The translations under genes were made by a program, and so were the position numbers. DNA of 64,000 nucleotides from Lewinellaceae bacterium. GTDB lineage: Bacteria > Bacteroidota > Bacteroidia > Chitinophagales > Saprospiraceae. Of the stretch, positions 8,806 through 18,102 are shown in pieces. Where the stretch lies: NCBI GenBank assembly GCA_020636315.1, contig JACJYA010000010.1, forward strand, positions 124,001 through 188,000. Reading direction: 5' to 3'. The first letter of the stretch is position 1; every line of letters begins with the position of its first letter. Under the pieces are notes generated by a model. It had not been told where the DNA came from. It saw only the letters and a program-made list of their open reading frames with translations, and made no database searches.

Positions 8806-11052
8806 ATGCCGACTTCTCGCAATGCCCTTTCCCTCTTTCTGGCTCTGATGCTTCCTTTTTTTTTACAAAGCCAGTGTTTCGACCAGATTATATCGCAGGG
8901 CAGGCCGGTGACTGCTTCTTCCACCCTGTCCGGTTCCGCTTCCAGTATAGTTGATGGGAACATCGGCTCTCATTGGGTCAGTGAAAGGGCCGACTCACAA
9001 TGGGTTTACATAGACCTTGGGATCGTGAACAGGATATGCGCCATTACCATCCAGTGGGATGAGGTGTTCTATGCCTCAGCCTTTGAGGTCCAGACTTCCG
9101 ACAATGCGGAAGATTGGGTTACCCGCCAGGCTTTTACCGACAACACCATACCTGAATTCCTGCTGGATGAGCTGGACTGGGAGGGCCGTTTTGTGCGCAT
9201 TTATGCTCAGCAACGCGCCGATGTTAATGAGGGGTTCATTCTGAAAGAAGTGACCCTTTACGGAGGTATCGAAGCGCCCTACCAGGTTTTGTCGTTCCCT
9301 CCCCTCCCCGGCCGCCTTTCCACGGATGAACCTTTTGAGTTGCAGGCCAGCGTTACTTCCGGCCTTCCGGTGAGCTTTGCCATCGTGTCGGGGCCGGCAA
9401 CGGTGGAAGGCAACCTGCTCACCCTTACCGGAGAAGGAGGCACCGTGGTCGTCAGGGCCAGCCAGGAAGGCAATGATGACTACAACGCCGCCGAACCCAT
9501 AGAACGTTCTTTCGAGGCCATCAATCCCGCCGACATCTATCCTGAGGCCATCATTACCAGCCCCGGCACTGCTTATCCTATGGTAATGCCTGAACTCGGC
9601 CGGATGGTTCTGGGCGCCAGAGGTAAGGTTGCTTACCCGCAGTGGTTTTCCATTGAATCCGTGGAGATGGAAATTGACGGTGAGCCCGTGGAAGCTATAC
9701 CGGGACTCGATGGCCACGCCTACATATACTGGACTCCGGAAAGCTACGGCATGCACACCCTTACGGCAAGAGTTGCCGCCAGCAACGGAAACAACACCGA
9801 AACCAGCATTGATTTCGAAATTACCGATAACACCGGAGATGTATCCCTTCGCACTTTCGACCACGATGAAGTTATCGCCTTTGTCAATTCCTCTTATTCC
9901 AACCATTATCAGTTGCCCGGGAACCTGGGCGCTTTCAGTAAAATAACTGCTACCCTCGGCATCAGTTGCCCCGGCATCGGCTGCGACGACTGGGACCGGC
10001 TGGCTCATATCGAGGTGCGCAACCCGGCCGGTGAATGGATAGAGATCATCCGATACATCACCCCCTATGGTGTAGAGTGCGAACACACTGTCGATCTGAC
10101 TGATTACGCTTCTTTGCTTCAGGGCAATCCGGAGATGAGGGTTCGCATAGGTACCTATCAGCGAGGTTGGGCAGTGACCCTCAGCCTGGATTTCGAGGCC
10201 GGCGCAGCTCCTTACCGCTACAGCCGGGTAGAGCGGCTCTGGTACGGTTATCATGCTTTCGGCGACCCTGCGAACCGGCAGCCTGCCGATACTTTTCTGG
10301 TTGATATTCCTGCCGGAATACAGGCCGCCAAGATGCACCTGGTGGGCACCGGCCACGGCTGGGGAGAGAACAACAGTTTTAACGCCGCCGAATTCTACGA
10401 AGCCACGCACTACGTGCTCGTCAATGGCCAGGAGACATTTACCCACCACAACTGGACACAATGCGACCCCAATCCGGACGGCTGTTCTCCGCAGGACGGC
10501 ACCTGGTGGTTCAACCGGGCGGGCTGGTGTCCGGGCGCCATTTCTCCCTTTTTTGAGTATGATATGTCACCCTACATCGGGCAGGGCCAACAGGAGCTAT
10601 TCTACCGCCTTTTCCCCGGCTATGTCGATCAGTGCCACGTCAACAACCCCGGCTGTATCAGCGGAGCGACCTGCCCGAACTGCAACGACGGCTTCAACCC
10701 CCACCTGGTAATGGCCACCAACCTGATCACATACAGCAACCAGCCCATCGGGCAGAGTGTCCTCACGCTTTCCCGGGAGAGGCTTTTAGATCCGGAAGCA
10801 GGCCAGGGCTTTTCTATTTATCCCAACCCTTCCACCGGCCGGTTTACCGTCGAGCAGGAGGCCTTTTTCCGTACACTGCGCCTGCGCCTGTTCAGCCCTG
10901 CCGGCCAGCTCGTTTACGATTCCGGTAATAAAGCCGGATGGCCCGGGCTGCTGCTACCCGTAGATGTTTCCAGCCATCCCGCCGGCCTTTATCACCTCGC
11001 CATTACGACCGAAGTGGGGACTGTGGTAAAGCGAGTTGTGATGGCTCGGTAG
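8806..11052 (+). CDS. T9SS-exported PNGase F-like protein with discoidin domain
   Basis: 748 residues: signal peptide (1-23), an F5/8 type C (discoidin) carbohydrate-binding domain (about 26-155), one or two Ig-like linkers (about 158-330), a region resembling the two-barrel peptide-N-glycosidase F fold (about 350-660) and a type A T9SS sorting domain (from FSIYPNPSTGRF to a basic C-terminus, about 668-748). PNGase F relatives cleave N-linked glycans from asparagine of glycoproteins. The Cys-rich blocks around HLVGTGHGWGENN and the NPGCISGATCPNC cluster support a disulfide-stabilised extracellular enzyme. The discoidin domain would tether it to glycan surfaces. A poor -7 match (TATCTTTA, 8756-8763) lies upstream. 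The PNGase assignment is by recalled family pattern; catalytic acids were not mapped. Confidence 0.82.
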   Translation: MPTSRNALSLFLALMLPFFLQSQCFDQIISQGRPVTASSTLSGSASSIVDGNIGSHWVSERADSQWVYIDLGIVNRICAITIQWDEVFYASAFEVQTSDNAEDWVTRQAFTDNTIPEFLLDELDWEGRFVRIYAQQRADVNEGFILKEVTLYGGIEAPYQVLSFPPLPGRLSTDEPFELQASVTSGLPVSFAIVSGPATVEGNLLTLTGEGGTVVVRASQEGNDDYNAAEPIERSFEAINPADIYPEAIITSPGTAYPMVMPELGRMVLGARGKVAYPQWFSIESVEMEIDGEPVEAIPGLDGHAYIYWTPESYGMHTLTARVAASNGNNTETSIDFEITDNTGDVSLRTFDHDEVIAFVNSSYSNHYQLPGNLGAFSKITATLGISCPGIGCDDWDRLAHIEVRNPAGEWIEIIRYITPYGVECEHTVDLTDYASLLQGNPEMRVRIGTYQRGWAVTLSLDFEAGAAPYRYSRVERLWYGYHAFGDPANRQPADTFLVDIPAGIQAAKMHLVGTGHGWGENNSFNAAEFYEATHYVLVNGQETFTHHNWTQCDPNPDGCSPQDGTWWFNRAGWCPGAISPFFEYDMSPYIGQGQQELFYRLFPGYVDQCHVNNPGCISGATCPNCNDGFNPHLVMATNLITYSNQPIGQSVLTLSRERLLDPEAGQGFSIYPNPSTGRFTVEQEAFFRTLRLRLFSPAGQLVYDSGNKAGWPGLLLPVDVSSHPAGLYHLAITTEVGTVVKRVVMAR

Positions 11053-11314
11053 AGCGAGGGTATGGCAAGATGAAATGAGGGGATGAAGGAACAAGGGGGT
11101 GAATAAGAACGATACATTCACCGTTTTCTGCCATTCTGCATTACTGGGCTCCCAAAAAATCATTCCCTCATTCCCTCTTTTACCCCTGCCCTTCCCGTTC
11201 AGCCCTTTTCCTTTCCCGTTCGGCAAAACAATTGTCCTCCTGACGGATGGGGTTCGTAGCTTCTGGTGAGAAATAAATTTTGCCACCAGGCAACCCTTTA
11301 CTCGTTCAGCGGGT

Positions 11315-11899
11315 ATGGGGAGACAAACACCCATTCACCAGATGCATGCTGAAGACGCATCAGATCTAAGGCCGGTTCTTATGGGTTGCCGCAAACGGCA
11401 GCGTGGCAGCCAGCATGAGCTGTACAGGCACTTTTATGCTTATGGCATGAGCATAACGATCCGTTATGCCGACAATGAGGATGAGGCCATACAGATATTG
11501 AACGACAGCTTCATGAAGGTATTCAGCAACATCAAAAAATTCGACCTGGAAAAGCCTTTCAAGCCCTGGTTCAGGAAGATCGTGGTGAATACAGCCATCA
11601 ACTACGTCCGAAAACAGAAGAAATTCAAAAGAGAAGTCCAGATGGATGAAGCCGGAAATATATCCACGGGAGAAGACATCTTGAGCAGGATCAGTTATAT
11701 GGAGCTCATGGCCATGGTACAGTCTCTGACTACCGCCTACCGTACTGTATTCAATATGTATGTCATCGATGGTTTTAAACACGAAGAGATCGCCAATATG
11801 TTGGGGATCAGCGTGGGAGCATCCAAATCCAATTTATCCAAGGCCAGGAGCAAACTCCGGGAAATGATCCAGAAAAACCTGAACACCCGCTATGCCTGA
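11315..11899 (+). CDS. ECF-type RNA polymerase sigma factor
   Basis: 194 residues. Sigma-70 region 2 spans about 38-100 (SITIRYADNEDEAIQILNDS, followed by the FKPWFRKIVVNTAINYVRK helix that binds the -10 element). Region 4 spans about 128-185 (TAYRTVFNMYVIDGFKHEEI, then an HTH ending in SKARSKLREMI). The start is uncertain: ATG 11315, an ATG at about 11342 and one at 11381 are all in frame. It overlaps the next gene by 8 nt, so the two are almost certainly cotranscribed and the partner is the likely regulator. Confidence 0.9.
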   Translation: MGRQTPIHQMHAEDASDLRPVLMGCRKRQRGSQHELYRHFYAYGMSITIRYADNEDEAIQILNDSFMKVFSNIKKFDLEKPFKPWFRKIVVNTAINYVRKQKKFKREVQMDEAGNISTGEDILSRISYMELMAMVQSLTTAYRTVFNMYVIDGFKHEEIANMLGISVGASKSNLSKARSKLREMIQKNLNTRYA

Positions 11900-13166
11900 G
11901 CTTTCAAAGCACGAGCTTGACAAATTATTCCAGCAGGGCGCCGGGAAGTACGATTTTGATTACAACCCTGTCGCCTGGGAACAGATGTCCCGTATGCTTG
12001 ACCGGAAACGCCGCCGGCTGGTGATCTGGTGGATAGTAGGTATTGCCATTTTCCTTTCGCTCTCAGGTATCGCAGTTTATTTTTTTTGCGCCGGGGCTGA
12101 TGAACCAGTAAACGGCGGGAGCCAGGATCAGGTTCAGACGGAAATCGGCCCTGACAAGCGAGGGCAGGAAGCTGTAGTGTTGAACAATGAAGCGCCAAAA
12201 ACCCAGACATTCCACCTTCAGGAGATAACGCAAAAAAAGCGACACGCAACATCTCCGCAAACCTCGGCGCCAGCAAAACCTGAAAACCATAAAAAGCCGC
12301 AGCCGGGCCGGATTGGAAGTTTTCCATCTCAAATTAAAAAAACGGAAAACGGCTCTTACACCCCATTGGAAAAGAACAGTGCCATTGAGGCCGACAGATC
12401 AGCTGTTCCCGAGCCGGGAAACCAGGAGTGGGTTACGGCCAAAATGGCGAAAGTGAAGCCCTCCCCCCCTGCGCCTCTGCTGCTCAAAGGCATTACCCTT
12501 CTGGCCGAACTTCCCCGGGAATTGGATACGGGAAGTATAGCAATCCGACAGCCGGAAAAGATCCGTAACCGACGGGCCAACCACCTCTTATTGGGAGCAG
12601 GTGCTTCCGCCGGGCGGAATTCGATCGGCTGGGGTGATTTCTCCAAAAGTGGCTGGAAGGCAGGCCTTTCTGCCGAGTATCAGTATCAGCACAGGTTCGG
12701 GCTCAATATCGGGGCCCAGTTCCTGAAAATGCATTACCTGGCTGACAAAGGAGAATACCTCCCTCCGAAGGGATTCTGGACCCGGAGGATCGCTCCCGAT
12801 AATACCCGCGGGCTGTGCCATATCCTGGAAGTACCGGTTTCGCTGAAATTCTATCCTAAGGGGTACTCCGCTCCCGGGCCGTTTGTCAGTGCAGGCGTTT
12901 CCTCCTATTTCATGCTGATGGAAGAATACTGGTACAATTATAGGCTCGACGACCCCGACCTCATCCGTTGGTGGCAGACAAAAGATACCCAAAGCTACTG
13001 GCTCTCAACGGCACATGCATACGCCGGTTATCAGGCCCGGCTCGGAAAAGGGTTTATGCTGCAACTTGATGCCGGCCTGCAGGTTCCCCTGGCAGGGATC
13101 GGGCATGGCCAGTTGAAGGTATATAACCTGGGAGCCAACATCAAAGTGTTCAGAAAATTATGGTAA
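11892..13166 (+). CDS. Membrane-anchored sigma partner with outer-membrane beta-barrel-like C-terminus
   Basis: 424 residues. A short cytoplasmic N-terminus (MPELSKHELDKLFQQG..., about 1-38, long enough to bind a sigma factor) leads to one transmembrane helix (about 39-60, WWIVGIAIFLSLSGIAVYFF). A low-complexity periplasmic linker (60-200) follows, then a region of alternating aromatic/polar strands (HLLLGAGASAGR... to the C-terminus) typical of porin-like PorT/outer-membrane beta-barrel domains. It overlaps the sigma gene by 8 nt. The architecture is common beside ECF sigma genes in Bacteroidota; anti-sigma function is inferred from position and topology. Confidence 0.75.
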   Translation: MPELSKHELDKLFQQGAGKYDFDYNPVAWEQMSRMLDRKRRRLVIWWIVGIAIFLSLSGIAVYFFCAGADEPVNGGSQDQVQTEIGPDKRGQEAVVLNNEAPKTQTFHLQEITQKKRHATSPQTSAPAKPENHKKPQPGRIGSFPSQIKKTENGSYTPLEKNSAIEADRSAVPEPGNQEWVTAKMAKVKPSPPAPLLLKGITLLAELPRELDTGSIAIRQPEKIRNRRANHLLLGAGASAGRNSIGWGDFSKSGWKAGLSAEYQYQHRFGLNIGAQFLKMHYLADKGEYLPPKGFWTRRIAPDNTRGLCHILEVPVSLKFYPKGYSAPGPFVSAGVSSYFMLMEEYWYNYRLDDPDLIRWWQTKDTQSYWLSTAHAYAGYQARLGKGFMLQLDAGLQVPLAGIGHGQLKVYNLGANIKVFRKLW

Positions 13167-13302
13167 TCACCTTATGCGTAGCAAAATAACAGCAAGGGGT
13201 GATTCCTTCCCTCAAATGGAAACCCGGCTCAGGAATACAATGAATTTACTACTTCCCAAATGGAATACGAATTCATCCAAATCGTTAACTAAAAATGTGT
13301 CT

Positions 13303-14613
13303 ATGAAAAAGTTAATATTACTGTTACTGCCTTTGAGCGGATTCCTCTTTTCAGAAGCAGGCTTCACCCAGGAGATAACATTCAACCTTACGGGCATGAA
13401 CCCTCATGTAGGGCAAAAATTCGAAGCCCGGCTGATCGACAAAGCCACCATGAAAGAGGAGGATCGCGCATCCGTAGCATCCATATCCGGGCCAGATTTT
13501 TCCCTAACCCTAAACGGAGAAACCGGCCGGAGCTATTTTCTGGATTTCTATGCCGACCTCAACCAGAATGGCGTATATGATGCGCCCCCTGCCGACCACG
13601 CCTGGCGCCTCGACGCCGATAACCTGAGCGCCGGCATGAACATGTTCTCTTTCTCGCACGGAACCAATTTCACGGATATTCAATGGAAACACCAACTGCG
13701 TTTCCAGCTCACCGGCATGAACCCGCACGTTGGACAGGGTTTTGGTGTCCGACTGGTGGACCAGGCAACGGGTAAAGAAGCAGGGCGCGAAGACCTGGAT
13801 GCCATTGCGATGCCGGACTTCGAAATTGACCTCCCCTTTCTGGAGCCGGGGCATACCTACAACCTGGACTTCTACGCCGACCTCAGCCAGAACGGCCTGT
13901 ATGATGCTCCCCCCACCGACCATGCCTGGAGAATGACGGTCGGGCCGGTTGACGGCGACGAGACGGCCAGTTTCCCTCATGGCACCAATTTCACCGACAT
14001 CGAATGGGTATATGAATTTAAGCTGGAATTCTTTGGTATGAACCCTCACGTCGGCCAGAAACTGGAACTGCGGGTCGTCAATACCGGAACGGGACAAGAA
14101 GCAGGACGGGCTACTGTGCAGGAGATCCTGCTGCCTGACTTTGAAGTCCGGGTACCAGGTATCGAACCAGGGCAGAATTACGATGCCGATTTTTACGCCG
14201 ACCTCAACCAGAATGGCAGCTATGATGCGCCCCCTGCCGACCACGCCTGGAGGATAAACTTCGACGATGACGAGGGCGATGAAAGCCGGGAGTTCACTCA
14301 CAATACCAATTTTACGGATATCGGTTTCCCCACCGCCACTAAGGAAATCGGCAGCCTGGAAAGCTGGGGCATTGCCCCTAACCCGGTTCAAAACCAATTA
14401 AACATCAGCCTAAGCCTTCGAACTCCCACCTTCATCACCGCTTCTTTGTATGACAATCAGGGCCGCCGGTTGCGGACGTTGTTCCGGGAAATGATACCTG
14501 CATACCAGAGCAGCTATGAGGCCCCCGGATTAGAGAACCTGAGCAGCGGCACCTACTACCTCGTCCTTCAAAGTGGGGAAGGCGTTGCGGTGAAGAAGTT
14601 CGTCAAGCAATAA
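13303..14613 (+). CDS. T9SS cargo with three tandem repeats and calcium-loop-like motifs
   Basis: 436 residues: signal peptide (MKKLILLLLPLSGFLFSEA), three tandem repeats of about 110 residues, and a type A T9SS sorting domain (from NPVQNQLNISL to KKFVKQ). Each repeat begins with a [TF]GMNPHVGQ block and contains D-L-[NS]-Q-N-G-x-Y-D-A-P-P-[AT]-D-H-A-W-R. The segment D-x-N-x-N-G-x-x-D resembles an EF-hand/dockerin-type Ca2+ loop. An N-terminal stretch before 13303 is in frame but has no signal features, so I start at ATG 13303. I do not recognise the repeat as a named family. A secreted surface or adhesion role is inferred. A hairpin with T-run follows. Confidence 0.8.
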   Translation: MKKLILLLLPLSGFLFSEAGFTQEITFNLTGMNPHVGQKFEARLIDKATMKEEDRASVASISGPDFSLTLNGETGRSYFLDFYADLNQNGVYDAPPADHAWRLDADNLSAGMNMFSFSHGTNFTDIQWKHQLRFQLTGMNPHVGQGFGVRLVDQATGKEAGREDLDAIAMPDFEIDLPFLEPGHTYNLDFYADLSQNGLYDAPPTDHAWRMTVGPVDGDETASFPHGTNFTDIEWVYEFKLEFFGMNPHVGQKLELRVVNTGTGQEAGRATVQEILLPDFEVRVPGIEPGQNYDADFYADLNQNGSYDAPPADHAWRINFDDDEGDESREFTHNTNFTDIGFPTATKEIGSLESWGIAPNPVQNQLNISLSLRTPTFITASLYDNQGRRLRTLFREMIPAYQSSYEAPGLENLSSGTYYLVLQSGEGVAVKKFVKQ

Positions 14614-14654
14614 CCTTTGCCATAAGTAGCCGGATAATTTTATTCCAGATCTTC

Positions 14655-14689
14655 GCCTTTGGCTGTTAAAAAATGGCCGAAGGCTTTTT
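14655..14689 (+). terminator. Rho-independent terminator after the T9SS repeat gene
   Basis: GCCTTTGGCT (14655-14664) pairs with GGCCGAAGGC (14675-14684), with one mismatch and one G-U, then TTTTT (14685-14689) and a T/A-rich tail. It lies 42 nt past the stop codon. Confidence 0.65.
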
Positions 14690-14847
14690 AATTTTATCAC
14701 CGAGACAGAAACAAATCAGCAATAATGATACCACATCAATACCGGCAACATTTCATATTCAAAGGATTAAATATAAACGTAATATATTTGTAAGCTTTTC
14801 CGGGCACAAAAGCTCATACAGGCCCTCATATTCCCAACTTCAATCCC

Positions 14848-14855
14848 TATCTTTG
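14848..14855 (+). promoter_or_regulatory. Candidate -7 box for pyrG
   Basis: TATCTTTG matches TAnnTTTG, about 105 nt before the pyrG ATG. A second match, TATATTTG, lies at 14783-14790. Neither has a clear TTTG at the right spacing. The 346-nt gap between 14614 and 14959 otherwise holds only the terminator; short reading frames in it have no family features. Confidence 0.4.
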
Positions 14856-14959
14856 TATCCCGTAACAAACCATACGAGTTTGGCCTTGTGGCAATGATCC
14901 GGAAGCTTTTTAAAGACCGGCCAATGCCCGGGCCAGCGGTTCATTGCCAAAAAACAGAT

Positions 14960-16591
14960 ATGACCAAGTACATTTTTGTTACGGGAGGCGTCACCTCATC
15001 ACTGGGCAAGGGCATTATTTCGGCATCCCTGGCCAAGCTGCTGCAGGCCCGCGGTTTTTCCGTCACCATTCAGAAGTTCGACCCCTACATCAACGTTGAC
15101 CCCGGTACCCTCAACCCTTATGAGCATGGCGAATGCTACGTGACCGATGACGGGGCGGAAACCGACCTCGACCTGGGCCACTACGAGCGCTTTCTCAACC
15201 GGCCGACCTCACAGGCCAACAACGTTACTACCGGGCGTATATATCAAACGGTTATCCAGAAAGAACGCGCCGGTGATTACCTGGGTAAGACGGTGCAAGT
15301 CATCCCTCACATTACGGACGAGATCAAGCGCCGGGTTCAGCTACTCGGCATCTCCAACGATTTCGACATCGTCATCACCGAGTTAGGCGGTACGGTGGGA
15401 GACATTGAATCCCTCCCCTACCTGGAAGCCCTGCGGCAGCTGCGGTGGGAGTTGGGTTCCGACAACTGCCTGGTCATCCACCTGACCCTGATCCCCTATT
15501 TGCGGGCGGCGAAAGAACTCAAGACCAAGCCAACCCAGCATTCTGTCAAAGAATTGCTCAACACGGGAATACAGCCCGACATCCTGGTTTGCCGAACCGA
15601 ATATCCTATCGGTATGGATATCCGCCGGAAGCTGGCCTTGTTCTGCAATGTAGATGTAGGTTCAGTGATTGAAGCCATCGATGCGGAAAGCATTTATGAT
15701 GTCCCTCTTCTCATGCTAAGGGAAAAGCTGGACACGGTAGCCATTACCAAACTCCGGCTTAAGGACCGCAAAGAACCGGACCTGCGCGCCTGGAAAAAAT
15801 TCCTTGGAAGGCTTAAGAACCCAACCTACGAAGTAAAGATCGGACTGGTCGGCAAATACAACGAGCTGCAGGATGCCTATAAATCTATTCATGAATCCTT
15901 CGTTCACGCCGGCGCAGTCAATGAATGCCAGGTAAAAGTTGAGCCCATTCACTCGGAACAGTTGGAGAACAGCTATGAGGATGTCGTCAAGCGGCTGGAA
16001 GGCCTGGACGGGGTCCTCGTTGCACCCGGTTTCGGAGAACGGGGAATCGAAGGTAAAATAAAGGCCATACACTATGTCCGGGAAAACAATATTCCCTTTT
16101 TCGGCATCTGCCTGGGTATGCAGTGTGCAGTGGTTGAATTTGCCCGTCATGTAATGGGGTTGAAAAATGCTGCTTCTACCGAGGTGGATCCCAATTCCAA
16201 AGAGCCGGTTATCGACCTGATGCCGGAGCAAAAGAAGATCACCAAAAAAGGAGGGACGATGCGGCTGGGCGCCTATGCCTGTGAACTCCGCCGCAGGTCC
16301 AAAGCATCAGCCGCCTACGGGCACCTCAAGATCAGCGAGCGCCACCGCCATCGCTATGAATTCAACAACGCTTATCTGGAAAAGATGGAAAAAGCCGGAA
16401 TGACCCCCTCCGGCATCAACCCGGAGTCCGGGCTGGTGGAGATCGTCGAACTCAAAGACCACCCCTGGTTTATAGGCGTTCAGTTCCACCCGGAGCTCAA
16501 AAGTACGGTGGAAACTCCCCACCCTCTGTTTGTCGCCTTTATCAAGGCGTGCATGCAGGAGAAATACGAAGTAAACAAGGAGGAGAAGTGA
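14960..16591 (+). CDS. pyrG: CTP synthase
   Basis: 543 residues. Makes CTP from UTP, ATP and glutamine. The amidoligase half begins MTKYIFVTGGVTSSLGKG (P-loop-like nucleotide site) and contains the INVDPGTLNPYEHGECYV block. The class I glutamine amidotransferase half carries the nucleophile Cys384 in FGICLGMQ and the His-x-Glu pair in GVQFHPELKS near the C-terminus. Length and order match the family. I start at ATG 14960; an upstream in-frame ATG at 14888 adds 24 residues not seen in the family. Followed after about 96 nt by a membrane glycosyltransferase on the same strand. Confidence 0.98.
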   Translation: MTKYIFVTGGVTSSLGKGIISASLAKLLQARGFSVTIQKFDPYINVDPGTLNPYEHGECYVTDDGAETDLDLGHYERFLNRPTSQANNVTTGRIYQTVIQKERAGDYLGKTVQVIPHITDEIKRRVQLLGISNDFDIVITELGGTVGDIESLPYLEALRQLRWELGSDNCLVIHLTLIPYLRAAKELKTKPTQHSVKELLNTGIQPDILVCRTEYPIGMDIRRKLALFCNVDVGSVIEAIDAESIYDVPLLMLREKLDTVAITKLRLKDRKEPDLRAWKKFLGRLKNPTYEVKIGLVGKYNELQDAYKSIHESFVHAGAVNECQVKVEPIHSEQLENSYEDVVKRLEGLDGVLVAPGFGERGIEGKIKAIHYVRENNIPFFGICLGMQCAVVEFARHVMGLKNAASTEVDPNSKEPVIDLMPEQKKITKKGGTMRLGAYACELRRRSKASAAYGHLKISERHRHRYEFNNAYLEKMEKAGMTPSGINPESGLVEIVELKDHPWFIGVQFHPELKSTVETPHPLFVAFIKACMQEKYEVNKEEK

Positions 16592-16687
16592 GAAGCGAGG
16601 ATCGCCCCTTGATAGGAATATTTACTCCATCAGGCCCGCACAGGTTCTGGTAATAAGTTTTTCCATACATATACCGCCACTGAAGAC

Positions 16688-18100
16688 ATGGCCATCTCCT
16701 TCCGAAATATGACGCTCGGGACATTGCTTCTTCTGGCATTTGTGTCCACTTTCCTGGTGCGGCATCACATCTTTTTCTGGGATACCATACAGCTTGGGGC
16801 CAAACATGCCTGTTGGTATTACGATAATGATTTTCGGCATCTGCTTCTTCCGGATGAGATCGACAGCGGGCATCCGCCTGGTTTCGGCATGTACCTGGCT
16901 CTGGTGTGGAAGCTGTTCGGCAAAGGCCTGGCGGCCAGCCATTTCGCCATGCTTCCTTTTCTGGTGGGTATCGTGCTGCTGATCTTTCCCATCGGCGATC
17001 ATTTTGGCGGGAGGGAAAACAGCTGGATGCTGGCTCTCCTGGCCGTTGCCGACCCGGTGCTTGCCGGACAGGCGGTGCTTGTAAGCCCTGATATCGCTTT
17101 AACCTGCTTTTTTTTGCTGGCGCTTTACGGTATCCTTTACCGGAAAAGCTGGGCACAAGCAACAGGAGCCATTGGCCTGGCTGCAATCAGTACACGCGGT
17201 ATGATGGTGGTGGTTGCTCTTTATCTTTTCGGGCTGGCGGCGAACCGAAAAAAGGGCTGGGTATTACCTGTCCGGCATGCTTTACCTTACGTACCCAGTG
17301 GGCTGCTCGCAATGGCCTTCCTGGCTTATCACTATCACCAGAAAGGCTGGATTGGTTATCATGAAGACATGCCCTGGGCGCCCGCTTTTGAAACGGCCGG
17401 GCTCAAAGGTTTGGTAAAGAACGTAGCAATATTGGCCTGGAGAATGCTCGACTACGGGCGGCTGTTCATCTGGATGCTGCTGGGCTGGCTGGCTTACCTG
17501 AGGCTAAGGAGCCGTACTTCAGGGAAAAATAAGCAAATCAGGGAGGCATTCTGGTTGGCTATCATCAGCCTGGTGCTGCTCAGTTCCACCTTTCTGGCAT
17601 ACCAAGGGCTGCAGGGCCACCGCTACCTGTTGCCCGTTTTTCTGAGTATCAATATACTGGCCTATACCATGTTGGTGCAAACTTCACTTACAATTCGCGT
17701 GCGCCGGTTGCTATTCGGAGCCACTTTTGCCGGTTTGCTGACAGGCAACCTCTGGGTCTATCCGGACACTATTTCTCAGGGCTGGGATTCTACGCTTGCC
17801 CACCTCCCCTATTACCACCTTCGCCGACAGGTGCTGGATTATCTGGAAAAAGAGAGGATACCGCTGGAAACTGTAGGAACGGCCTTTCCAGAGATCGGGC
17901 CCCTGAAGTATAAAGAACTCAACGATGAAAGCCAGGGCATGAAGGAGAAAGACCTTAGCACGGACAGCCTCATCTTTTACTCCAACGTAATGAATGATTT
18001 CACCGATCCGGAGACCGGAAGATTGAAAACGGAGTGGAAAGTCGTACAGAAATACGAAAAAGGAGGCGTGAGGGTTGTTTTGTACCGGCGTCCGGAATAA
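16688..18100 (+). CDS. ArnT/PMT-like membrane glycosyltransferase
   Basis: 470 residues with about ten hydrophobic spans. The first periplasmic loop has the acidic pattern of GT-C enzymes (FFWDTIQLGAKHACWYYDN) and a HPPGFG motif. This is the layout of the ArnT / dolichyl-phosphate-mannose mannosyltransferase superfamily, which moves a sugar from a polyprenyl-phosphate donor to lipid A, protein or glycan outside the membrane. The C-terminus is a soluble domain of about 90 residues. Donor and acceptor are unknown. A second GT-C enzyme is encoded at 23758, so surface glycosylation may be a theme here. Confidence 0.8.
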   Translation: MAISFRNMTLGTLLLLAFVSTFLVRHHIFFWDTIQLGAKHACWYYDNDFRHLLLPDEIDSGHPPGFGMYLALVWKLFGKGLAASHFAMLPFLVGIVLLIFPIGDHFGGRENSWMLALLAVADPVLAGQAVLVSPDIALTCFFLLALYGILYRKSWAQATGAIGLAAISTRGMMVVVALYLFGLAANRKKGWVLPVRHALPYVPSGLLAMAFLAYHYHQKGWIGYHEDMPWAPAFETAGLKGLVKNVAILAWRMLDYGRLFIWMLLGWLAYLRLRSRTSGKNKQIREAFWLAIISLVLLSSTFLAYQGLQGHRYLLPVFLSINILAYTMLVQTSLTIRVRRLLFGATFAGLLTGNLWVYPDTISQGWDSTLAHLPYYHLRRQVLDYLEKERIPLETVGTAFPEIGPLKYKELNDESQGMKEKDLSTDSLIFYSNVMNDFTDPETGRLKTEWKVVQKYEKGGVRVVLYRRPE

Positions 18101-18102
18101 TA

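Noticed and set aside
9076..10461. 461-codon frame opposite the PNGase F-like gene
   Set aside because: Shadow of a clearly coding gene; no domain pattern.
13174..13302. N-terminal extension of the three-repeat T9SS protein
   Set aside because: The signal peptide starts at 13303; the extra 43 residues would place it internally.
14673..14897. 74-codon frame upstream of pyrG
   Set aside because: It starts inside the terminator, crosses both -7 candidates and has no family features or ribosome-binding site.
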